Assembly (NCBI GenBank): GCA_002332795.1
Contig: DDBP01000122.1
Location: 1-7,583, forward strand
Length of the DNA stretch: 7,583 nt
Direction: 5' to 3'
From: Anaerolineales bacterium UBA2029
GTDB taxonomy: Bacteria; Chloroflexota; Anaerolineae; Aggregatilineales; Aggregatilineaceae
How positions within the stretch are numbered: position 1 is the stretch's first letter; every line of letters starts with the position of its first letter. Shown in pieces: positions 1 through 6,378 of this stretch. The position numbers and the translations under genes are program-made. The notes beneath the pieces are model-generated. The model had not been told where the DNA came from, ran no database searches, and saw only the letters and a program-made list of their open reading frames with translations.

Positions 1-47
1 GTTCATAACAGCCTCTAGCGGGAAGGGAGCGCTTCACTGGGGGTGTG

Positions 48-56
48 TGCTATCAT
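48..56 (+). promoter_or_regulatory. Candidate extended -10 promoter element for the WD40 lipoprotein gene
   Basis: The bases TGCTATCAT fit the extended -10 pattern TGnTATnAT, with the hexamer TATCAT at 51-56. No good -35 hexamer sits 16-18 bases upstream, which extended -10 promoters can tolerate. Transcription would start near 63, leaving a leader of roughly 43 bases before the chosen ATG at 106. The call rests on one short motif in GC-rich DNA, where an AT-rich hexamer stands out but can occur by chance. Confidence 0.3.
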
Positions 57-90
57 TGGCAACGTGTCAACGGCTGAGCGAGTGCAGCAC

Positions 91-96
91 AGGGGA
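91..96 (+). promoter_or_regulatory. Ribosome binding site deciding the start of the WD40 lipoprotein
   Basis: AGGGGA lies 9 bases before the ATG at 106. The frame is also open to a GTG at 43, but starting at 106 puts the positively charged n-region and hydrophobic stretch at the usual distance from the N-terminus for a lipoprotein signal. The same AGGGGA core precedes the ATPase gene on the other strand. Confidence 0.6.
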
Positions 97-105
97 CAAC
101 AGACC

Positions 106-2595
106 ATGACCAATTTGTCGCGCTGTCGGAGCCGGTGTCGGGGATACGGAGCGATCGTGCTGGCATTGTGGCTGTTCCTGACAGTCACCCTGACTGCCTG
201 CGGGGACGACGACAACAGCCGGACTGGCCCGCCGCAGCCTTTCACCCCCGCGCCGGATTCTCCTGCCGGGCAGGCGCGTTCTCCCTACGAAGTACTGCGG
301 CTGACAGTGGGGGAACCGCTGAGCGCCGTCTGGTCGCCCGATGGCTCCCGCCTGGCCATCGCCGATGGTGCGCGCGTCTGGCTCTACGATGCCGAACTGC
401 GCCCGCAGGGAGCGTTGGAAGGGCACGCCGAACCGGTGCGCGCGCTGGCCTGGTCGCCGCAGGGCGATCGTCTGGCGAGCGCGAGCCTCGATGGTACGGT
501 GCGCGTGTGGGATGTGACGAGCCGTCAGGCGCTGCACGTCCTGGCCGGGCATGCGGACTGGGTCTTCTCGGTGGCCTGGTCGCCGGACGGAGCGCGGCTG
601 GTCTCCGGCGGGGCGGACGACAGCGTGCGCCTGTGGGATGTCCGCGATGGCGGGGCGTTGACCGTGCTCGGCGCGACCCGTGTGCTGGCGATCACCCTGC
701 AGGTCAGCGATCGGGCGCTGATGCGCGCCATCAACACCCTGGAGGCGGCGGAGAAAACGCTGGCGACGCTCGCCGCTGAGCCGCTGTCCGATCTCGCTGC
801 CCGCCTGCGTCAGACGGATTATCAGTTGCTGGTGTCCTTCGCCGAAGCCGACCTGATGCAGACGTTGCTGGCGGCGGATGCGCGCGGCTATCGCCTGGCG
901 CTGCACACCGGCGACCCCGCCCTCGACGCCGACCTGGCCGATCTGTCCAACGCTCAGTTGCTGACTCTGCTGACGCTGCGCGACGATCCGGCGACGCTGG
1001 CGCTGCTGGACGACCTGGAGGCGGCGGAGGCAGTCATTGCCGCTACCGATGCCCGCGACGACGCCGAACTCATCCGCACCGTGCGCAGCCTGCAGAGCGC
1101 CGAGCCGGTGATCGTGATCACCACGGCCAGCGGCGAGACGACGACCGCCAGCGTGAACGACGATTTCATCGCCACCTTGCTTGATCTGCAGGGGCAGGAT
1201 TTCACCGTGAGCCTGGGCGTGGAGAACGGCGACGAGATCGCCGCGAAACTGCAGGACGCAGACTTCCTGACCGCCCTGCAGCAGTACGACGCCGCAGTAG
1301 ACACGCTGGGCGCATTCAATGCCCGCGACGACGCCGAACTATTGCGGCTGGTGGGCCGGCTGCGGCAGGCCCAGGTGAGCGTGAGTCTCAGCACTGGCGA
1401 CGCCGACCTCGACGCGCGGCTGGAAGCGCTCGACCAGGAAACGCGCCTGCGGCTGATCCTGACGCTCGCCGACGCAACGGTGATGTCCGCGCTGCGCCAA
1501 CTGGCCGCGCAGCAGTTCGACGTGATGGCTGTGCAGGGGCTGAGCGCGCGCGATGTGGGCGCGGCGCTGGCCGACTGGCCGCACCGCCTCAGCTTCCGCG
1601 TGGATGATGACGAAGCGCTCACCGCTGAACTGGCCGCGTTGGACGAGGCGGGCGCGTTGCGGCTGGCCGCCCTGCTGGAGGACGGCGCGTTCCTGGCGGC
1701 GCTGGACGGGCGCGCCCGCGCCGAGGAAACCGTGCGCGAGATGGCGGCGCGTCCAGACGCCGATCTGTTGCAGGCGGTGCGCGCGCTGCGCCTGGAACGC
1801 ATCACCCGTCAGGCCGGGGCATATGTGCCGGTCAACCGCCTGGATCGCAACGGCTTTTACCTGTTCATCGTGCCCCAGGGCGAGGAAACCGTTCAGCAGC
1901 TCAGCGCTCTGTCAGATGCTGCCATTCTCGACACTGTACAGCGTCTGGGCGCGGACGGCCTGAGCGCTGAAGTCGCCGCGGGCCGCTATCTGCTGATTCC
2001 CGAACTCGAACCGGCGCAACTGACGGCGGTCATGGCCCAGGCGTTCGGGGGGCCGTTCACCCCGCAGGTGATGCGCGAAGCGAACGGGCACACCGCCAGC
2101 GTGACGGCGGTGGCCTGGTCGCCGGATGGCGCGACCATCGCCAGCGCCAGCGCCGACGCGACCATCCGTCTGTGGGATGCCGCCAGTGGCGACCTGCTGG
2201 CGACGCTCGACGGGCACGAAGACAGCCTCACCGCGCTGGCCTGGTCGCCGGAGGGGCAGACTCTGGCCTCGGCCAGTTGGGACAAGACGGTACGCCTGTG
2301 GAAGATGGATGATGGGCCGCAGCAGGCCAAAGCAGCCGTCACCCTTCAGGGGTTGGAGCAATACGTCACGGCGCTGGCCTGGTCTCCGGACGGCGCGGCA
2401 TTGGTCACCGGCGGGCGCGATGGGAGCGTGCGCCTGTGGCACGCGGCGGACGGCAAGCCCTGGGCCGACCTGGGGGCGCATGATGCTGACGTGCGCACCA
2501 TCACCTGGTCGCCGGACGGGGCGCGTCTGGTCACTGGCGGGCTGGATGGCACGGTGCGTGTCTGGGACGTGTCCGCGGCGTTGGCCGAACCTTAG
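106..2595 (+). CDS. Predicted lipoprotein: seven-bladed WD40 propeller split by a ~470-residue alpha/beta repeat insert
   Basis: The product is 829 residues. Residues 1-32 form a lipoprotein signal: Arg-rich n-region, hydrophobic stretch at 15-30 and lipobox LTAC with Cys32. A Pro/Ser-rich linker follows to about 60. WD40 blades, each with a WSP(D/E/Q)G turn, have their turn Trp at 76, 116, 158, 671, 713, 759 and 801. Most end in an RLWD or RVWD-like strand; blades 5 and 6 have WK and WH. Residues 61-70 resemble the outer strand that normally closes the last blade. Residues 189-657 contain no WD40 motif and are rich in Ala, Leu and Asp. WD40 propellers are protein-interaction scaffolds without catalysis of their own; this one would sit membrane-anchored on the outer face. 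Its partner is unknown. The start at ATG 106 is preferred over GTG 43 because of the ribosome binding site and signal position. The gene converges on the sugar-transport operon; a functional link is not shown. Confidence 0.93.
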   Translation: MTNLSRCRSRCRGYGAIVLALWLFLTVTLTACGDDDNSRTGPPQPFTPAPDSPAGQARSPYEVLRLTVGEPLSAVWSPDGSRLAIADGARVWLYDAELRPQGALEGHAEPVRALAWSPQGDRLASASLDGTVRVWDVTSRQALHVLAGHADWVFSVAWSPDGARLVSGGADDSVRLWDVRDGGALTVLGATRVLAITLQVSDRALMRAINTLEAAEKTLATLAAEPLSDLAARLRQTDYQLLVSFAEADLMQTLLAADARGYRLALHTGDPALDADLADLSNAQLLTLLTLRDDPATLALLDDLEAAEAVIAATDARDDAELIRTVRSLQSAEPVIVITTASGETTTASVNDDFIATLLDLQGQDFTVSLGVENGDEIAAKLQDADFLTALQQYDAAVDTLGAFNARDDAELLRLVGRLRQAQVSVSLSTGDADLDARLEALDQETRLRLILTLADATVMSALRQLAAQQFDVMAVQGLSARDVGAALADWPHRLSFRVDDDEALTAELAALDEAGALRLAALLEDGAFLAALDGRARAEETVREMAARPDADLLQAVRALRLERITRQAGAYVPVNRLDRNGFYLFIVPQGEETVQQLSALSDAAILDTVQRLGADGLSAEVAAGRYLLIPELEPAQLTAVMAQAFGGPFTPQVMREANGHTASVTAVAWSPDGATIASASADATIRLWDAASGDLLATLDGHEDSLTALAWSPEGQTLASASWDKTVRLWKMDDGPQQAKAAVTLQGLEQYVTALAWSPDGAALVTGGRDGSVRLWHAADGKPWADLGAHDADVRTITWSPDGARLVTGGLDGTVRVWDVSAALAEP
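670..2076 (+). other. Insert module between WD40 blades 3 and 4: degenerate beta-strand/helix repeats, family unrecognised
   Basis: This segment encodes residues 189-657. By eye it consists of about ten units, each a short alternating-hydrophobic strand (for example YQLLVSF, YRLALHT, FTVSLGV, VSVSLST, LSFRVDD, FYLFIVP) followed by Asp-rich turns and Leu/Ala helices. A recurring helix start of the type ARDDAELLRLV appears at residues 316 and 406; weaker versions are ARPDADLLQAV at 548, PLSDLAARL at 226 and SARDVGAAL at 480. Glycine-Asp turns GDPALDADL (269) and GDADLDARL (431) also match each other. GC-rich third positions continue through the segment in the same frame as the blades, so it is genuine coding sequence. 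I cannot assign it to a known family. Confidence 0.75.
1049..1340 (+). repeat. In-frame pair of 22-base direct repeats, 270 bases apart, inside the insert module
   Basis: Positions 1049-1070 and 1319-1340 are identical over 22 bases and encode ARDDAEL in both copies. The spacing of 270 bases is exactly 90 codons. Protein similarity extends past the identical bases (RTVRSLQSA against RLVGRLRQA) while the DNA there has diverged. This suggests an old internal duplication with a conserved core rather than a recent slippage event. Confidence 0.85.
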
Positions 2596-2604
2596 GGGCT
2601 TCCG

Positions 2605-4407
2605 TCATCGTTCCGCCTGGAACGCGCCCAGTTCCAGGCATGTCAGCGCCGCGTTTGGCCAGGCGAACCAGTGCCGCGAGATGACCGCGCCGGTGTCTGC
2701 GTCGCAGGCTTCGGGTAACGCCCCGTCCCATTGCATGGCGCTTTCCAGGTGCGCCCAGGCTCGCTTTTCGCCCGCGGCGTCGCCCAGCAGACGGGCGATC
2801 AGCAAATCCTGCACGTCGCCCAGCGGCCAGGGCGCGCGCGTATGCACCGACCCCAACCGTCCGGCGTAGCAACCGCCCTCGTTGGCCGCTGAGAAAGCGA
2901 AATTCACCGTCGCCCGCCAGGCCGGATCATCTACGGTAGTGAAGCCCCAGACGGGCGCGAGCGCCAGCGGCAGATCGTTGGCGTCGTGATAGAAATGGTG
3001 TGCCTCGCGTCCGTCGGTGGCATAGGCGTAGAGCGTCTGCCCTCCATACGCCGCGCGAAAATGGGTCAGCGTTGCGTCGCGCACAGCTCCGGCCATCTCG
3101 ATCAGATGGGCGTCGTCGCTCAGCGCGGCCAGCCGACGCAGCGTATGCCACAGCAGCACATGGCTGGAGAAATGGTAGGGCAGTGCCAGGGGATCGTCGG
3201 CGGGCGTTTCGTCGGTGGGGAAGAGCCAGGCGTTGGGCGAGCGGCGGGCCAGGATCATGGTCAGCACCGCCTCCGCCGCGGGACGCAGCCGTCCCCACAG
3301 GGCGCGGTCGCCGGTCGCGCGGACGTAATCGGTCAGTTCCAGCAGCGGGAAAAGCTGCTGATCGAGTTGAAACGCTCCGTCTTTGATCTGCCCGTTGGCC
3401 AGGTAACAGCGTCCCCAGACTCCCTCCGGACGTTCCGCGACCTCGAACAGCCACAGCAGGTGACGGCGCACCACGTCGGCCAGGGCAGGCCCGCGTTGCA
3501 GGAAGGCCCGCGCCACGTAGTAGGCGTCGCGATTCCACGACAGCGGCAGTAACATGTGATCGGTGAGGAGACAGCGCGTCTCGCCGACGGGCACCGCCAG
3601 CATCAGCCCGTAGCTCAGCCCGCGCCGCACCGCCAAGTGATCGGGTGTCTCCGCCAGCAGCGCCTGCCAGCCCGCGATGGCCGCTTCCAGCGAGGCGACG
3701 GCCCGCCCCGCCAGACGCAACGCCGTCTCTCGCGCGGCTTCCGCCGTCGGCCCGAAGGCGTAGACCAGGGTGCACGTCCCCGCCGCGCCAGGCAACTCGA
3801 TCTCCAGCGGGCCGGCGGCGCGCCGTTCCCACGACGGGCCGGGCGCGAAGCCTGCGATCGCCGCCGCCCAACCCAGCGCCGGGTTTTCGAGGGTCAGCAC
3901 GCCGTCGGCGAAGCGCGCGTGCGTCTGTACGGGCGGCATGGGCAACGGCCCGCCCTCAGTCAGTTGTGTGTACGCGCAGCGCTGCAACGACAGCCGTCCG
4001 CGCCAGCGAGTGGCGACTGGAAGTTCCCAGCGCTGGAACGCGCCGCCTTCCCCTGCCCAGGCGATCATCTGCGCTCGCTGACCGTCGGGCAGCGTCAGGT
4101 CAAGGCGCGGGATGGCATCGGCGAGCAGTTCCGCGCGGCAGGAAGCGACGGGCAACTGCGGGCCAAAGCCGTCCAGGTGCACCAGGCTGGCGCGGTAGCG
4201 GCGCACGGCGGCGGGGTTGTAGCGCTGATCTTCGGGGAAGGGATCAGCGCCGGTGAGGGTGACAAAGCCCACGCGCGGGTGATAGCCGTTCAGCGCGATC
4301 AGGCGTCCGGCGCGGTCAACGCTGCCGATCACGCCGTCCGCCCCGAAATCCAGCGGTTTGTAAGGATGGGCCGGATCGAGCGGCCGGCCCTGCGACGCCG
4401 TGCTCAT
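2605..4407 (-). CDS. GH125-like six-hairpin glycosidase, probably cytoplasmic alpha-mannosidase-type
   Basis: The product is 600 residues with no signal peptide, so it should act in the cytoplasm on imported sugar. Residues about 20-235 look beta-rich; 250-600 look like an (alpha/alpha)6 barrel. Several motifs resemble family GH125 from memory: TPADDPLALPYHF (401-413) against the family's RPSDD...Y.IP region, YHDANDLPLALAP (473-485) against MDDANVPSLL.LP, and LPEACD followed by SRHWFAWPNA (564-586) against HESF...TR.WFAWAN. By that alignment Asp404 or Asp405 would be the general acid and Glu566 the general base. SWNRDAYYVARAF (290-302) is a further clan GH-L-type (GH15/65/125) feature. GH125 proteins are usually near 430 residues, so the N-terminal domain is extra. 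The start overlaps the ATPase stop as ATGA and has no clear ribosome binding site, implying coupled translation. It could instead be an undefined GH-L clan hydrolase; substrate is inferred. Confidence 0.8.
   Translation of the reverse strand: MSTASQGRPLDPAHPYKPLDFGADGVIGSVDRAGRLIALNGYHPRVGFVTLTGADPFPEDQRYNPAAVRRYRASLVHLDGFGPQLPVASCRAELLADAIPRLDLTLPDGQRAQMIAWAGEGGAFQRWELPVATRWRGRLSLQRCAYTQLTEGGPLPMPPVQTHARFADGVLTLENPALGWAAAIAGFAPGPSWERRAAGPLEIELPGAAGTCTLVYAFGPTAEAARETALRLAGRAVASLEAAIAGWQALLAETPDHLAVRRGLSYGLMLAVPVGETRCLLTDHMLLPLSWNRDAYYVARAFLQRGPALADVVRRHLLWLFEVAERPEGVWGRCYLANGQIKDGAFQLDQQLFPLLELTDYVRATGDRALWGRLRPAAEAVLTMILARRSPNAWLFPTDETPADDPLALPYHFSSHVLLWHTLRRLAALSDDAHLIEMAGAVRDATLTHFRAAYGGQTLYAYATDGREAHHFYHDANDLPLALAPVWGFTTVDDPAWRATVNFAFSAANEGGCYAGRLGSVHTRAPWPLGDVQDLLIARLLGDAAGEKRAWAHLESAMQWDGALPEACDADTGAVISRHWFAWPNAALTCLELGAFQAER
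2615..2639. terminator. Perfect 9-bp inverted repeat at the convergent gene ends (possible bidirectional terminator)
   Basis: GCCTGGAAC at 2615-2623 pairs with GTTCCAGGC at 2631-2639 around a 7-base loop. It lies within the last codons of the glycosidase gene and 20 bases past the stop of the lipoprotein gene. Neither strand has a T-run after the stem, so it is not a canonical intrinsic terminator. It could stall polymerase or protect 3' ends of both transcripts. It may also be a chance palindrome in coding DNA. Confidence 0.35.
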
Positions 4408-5516
4408 GAGATCAGTTTGTCGAAATCGGGCACCAGCGCCTTGCCGCTGTCGCGATCGATCCAGCGGATTTTGTCGCTGGGGAAGCGAATCCAGATCGGC
4501 TGATCGGGGACGGCGCGGAAATCCGGATGGGTGGCCACCTTGATGATGTCGCTGCCAATGCGGATGGTCAGCAGGTTCTGCGACCCCAGCGGCTCCACCA
4601 CCAGCACAGTCACCTTGAGCGCATCCTCGGCGGGCTGACTGAGCGCCTCCATGTTCTCGGCGCGGATGCCAGCCACGATCAGCTTGCCGTCGTAGCGGCT
4701 CAGGGTCTCGGTCATCTCCGGGATGGGCTTCAGCGCGTAGTCGCCGATGTAGACGCGCACCTCGCCGTTCTCGCGGCGCACCTGCCCTTCCAGGAAGTTC
4801 ATCGGCGGCGTGCCAATGAAACCGGCCACGAAGCGGTCGGCGGGCATGTCGTAGACTTTGGTGGGCGAGTCGAACTGCAGAATCTTGCCATCGCGCATGA
4901 CGGCGATGCGGTCGCCCATGCTCAGCGCCTCGATCTGATCGTGCGTCACGTAGATGGTGGTGGCCTTGATCTCGGCCAGCAGGCGCTTGAGTTCGGCGCG
5001 CATCTCCAGGCGCAACAGGGCGTCCAGGTTGCTGAGCGGCTCGTCCATCAGCAGCACTTCGGCGTGCACGGCGATGGCGCGCGCCACAGCCACGCGCTGA
5101 CGTTGCCCGCCGCTCATCTGCGACGGGTAGCGATCCAGAAAGTTCTCGATATGCAGCAGTTCCGCCGCCGCCTGCACGCGCTGCCGGATTTCTTCCTTGG
5201 GCATACGGCGCATCTTCAGCCCAAAGGCGATGTTGTCGTAGACGCGCATATGGGGGAAGATCGCGTAGCTCTGGAACACCATGGAGATATTGCGATCTTT
5301 GGGCGGCAGGTAGGTCACATCGCGGTCGCCGATCATGATCCGCCCGGAATCGACCAGCCCCAGCCCCGCAATGGCGCGCAGCAGCGTCGTCTTGCCGCAA
5401 CCGCTCGGCCCCAGCAATACCACGAATTCCTGATCGTGCACAGTCAGGTTCACATGGTCAACGGCAACCACCTTGCCAAAGGTCTTGACGGCGTTTTCGA
5501 CGCGAATTTCAGCCAT
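4404..5516 (-). CDS. Sugar ABC transporter ATPase, MalK/UgpC/MsmK family
   Basis: The product is 370 residues, normal for this family, and every nucleotide-binding motif is intact: Walker A GPSGCGKT at 36-43, Q-loop Gln82 (VFQSYAIFPHM), signature MSGGQ at 134-138 (the common form is LSGGQ), Walker B VLLMDEP at 154-160 with catalytic Glu159, D-loop SNLD at 162-165 and switch His192. Residues from about 240 form the TOBE/OB regulatory domain typical of CUT1 carbohydrate importers. The protein would dimerise on the cytoplasmic side of the two permeases encoded just upstream and power import. It starts 10 bases after the permease 2 stop and overlaps the glycosidase start by 4 bases. MalK and UgpC are hard to separate by sequence, so the substrate is open. 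Confidence 0.95.
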   Translation of the reverse strand: MAEIRVENAVKTFGKVVAVDHVNLTVHDQEFVVLLGPSGCGKTTLLRAIAGLGLVDSGRIMIGDRDVTYLPPKDRNISMVFQSYAIFPHMRVYDNIAFGLKMRRMPKEEIRQRVQAAAELLHIENFLDRYPSQMSGGQRQRVAVARAIAVHAEVLLMDEPLSNLDALLRLEMRAELKRLLAEIKATTIYVTHDQIEALSMGDRIAVMRDGKILQFDSPTKVYDMPADRFVAGFIGTPPMNFLEGQVRRENGEVRVYIGDYALKPIPEMTETLSRYDGKLIVAGIRAENMEALSQPAEDALKVTVLVVEPLGSQNLLTIRIGSDIIKVATHPDFRAVPDQPIWIRFPSDKIRWIDRDSGKALVPDFDKLIS

Positions 5517-5522
5517 GGTCTT

Positions 5523-5528
5523 TCCCCT
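5523..5528 (-). promoter_or_regulatory. Ribosome binding site of the ATPase, built into the permease 2 stop codon
   Basis: On the minus strand the sequence reads TAGGGGAAAGACC before the ATG. The AG of the TAG stop (5527-5529) is also the first two bases of the AGGGGA ribosome binding site, which sits 6 bases before the start. A ribosome finishing permease 2 would therefore end on the initiation signal of the ATPase, fitting coupled translation. Confidence 0.7.
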
Positions 5529-6378
5529 ATTTCGTGATCTGGCCCCACATGTTGAATAGATAGCGGCGGATGAAGAAGATGAAAATCAGCGACGGGACGA
5601 GCATGAAGAAACCGCCCGCGTACTGGAATTGCAGCGACGACTTGTTGAGCTGATAGAGGATGAGCGCCGGCAGGGTGCGATTGCGAATGGTCAGCAGGGT
5701 GGCGGCGAAGACTTCGTTCCACGACATGACGAAGGTGAAGATGGCCGAGGCGGCAATGCCTGGCATCACCAGCGGCAATACCACGCGCATGAAGGCCTGA
5801 AAGGCGTTGCACCCGAAGACTTTGGCCGCTTCCTCGAACTCGCGGGGGACGCTGGTGAAGACGCTCGACACCACCAGGATCGTCGTGGGCAGGGTGAGGG
5901 CAGTGTGCATCAGCGCCACGCTGTAGACCTGATCGTACATGCCCCATTCGATGAAGGTGACGGCCAGCGGCACGGCCAGGATCACAATGGGGAAGGCGCG
6001 CACGGCCAGCACGCTCAGGCGGAACGCATCGCGCCCGATGAAGAAATAGCGCGAGATGGCGTAGCCCGCCGGCGTGGCGATCAGCGTCGAGAGGGCCAGC
6101 GTCAGCAGAGCCACCAGGATGCTGTTGCGCGTGGCGCTCAGAATACCCTGCTGATTGAGGAAGAACTCCATCGTCTCGGTGGAGAAAGGAATGGGCGCGA
6201 TCTGCTTGGGGAAGGCGTAGATGTCGCGGCTGGTGCTGAAAGCCATCGTCCCGATCAGCCAGATGGGCAGCAGAATCCACAGCGCAATGGCGATGGCCAG
6301 GGCGTAGGTGCCCGCCCGCCGCAGTTGGCGCTGACGCAGCGCCCGGCGTTGCACAGGGTCAAGAGCACGGGTGGTCAT
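5527..6378 (-). CDS. Carbohydrate ABC transporter permease, MalG-type (CUT1)
   Basis: The product is 283 residues, the usual length for MalG-like permeases. A basic N-terminus precedes hydrophobic segments at about 24-46, 84-106, 119-142, 150-172, 208-230 and 255-274, consistent with six membrane helices. The EAA loop that docks on the ATPase is clear: EEAAKVFG at 182-189, continuing to LPLVMPG at 201-207. With permease 1 it would form the heterodimeric membrane channel. The start codon overlaps the permease 1 stop as ATGA, which fixes the start, and a strong ribosome binding site lies within the end of permease 1. No disrupted motif is seen. Confidence 0.93.
   Translation of the reverse strand: MTTRALDPVQRRALRQRQLRRAGTYALAIAIALWILLPIWLIGTMAFSTSRDIYAFPKQIAPIPFSTETMEFFLNQQGILSATRNSILVALLTLALSTLIATPAGYAISRYFFIGRDAFRLSVLAVRAFPIVILAVPLAVTFIEWGMYDQVYSVALMHTALTLPTTILVVSSVFTSVPREFEEAAKVFGCNAFQAFMRVVLPLVMPGIAASAIFTFVMSWNEVFAATLLTIRNRTLPALILYQLNKSSLQFQYAGGFFMLVPSLIFIFFIRRYLFNMWGQITK

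Noticed and set aside
43..105. A GTG start at 43 for the lipoprotein
   Set aside because: It would add 21 residues before the signal sequence. The ATG at 106 has AGGGGA at 9 bases and places the hydrophobic stretch correctly.
67..906. A 279-codon minus-strand open frame opposite the WD40 lipoprotein start
   Set aside because: It mirrors the repeated WD40 codons as Arg/Gln-rich sequence. The plus strand has a signal peptide, a lipobox and blades.
670..2076. The insert as a frameshift artefact or a foreign piece of DNA
   Set aside because: The frame is continuous with both sets of blades, third positions stay GC-rich, no other frame shows WD40 motifs, and no mobile-element ends or target duplications are visible at the borders.
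3556..4503. A 315-codon plus-strand open frame opposite the glycosidase
   Set aside because: The translation is dominated by Arg, Gln and Ala with no motif, and the opposite strand carries conserved glycosidase motifs.
4408..5400. An upstream extension of the glycosidase reading frame by 331 codons
   Set aside because: The frame is open only because the DNA is GC-rich. The extension lies out of frame within the intact ATPase gene, and its translation is Arg/Gly-rich with no domain. The glycosidase starts at the ATGA overlap.
4527..5537. A 336-codon plus-strand open frame opposite the ATPase
   Set aside because: It is antisense to a gene with every expected motif. Its His/Gln/Asp-rich composition is typical of the complement of GC-rich codons.
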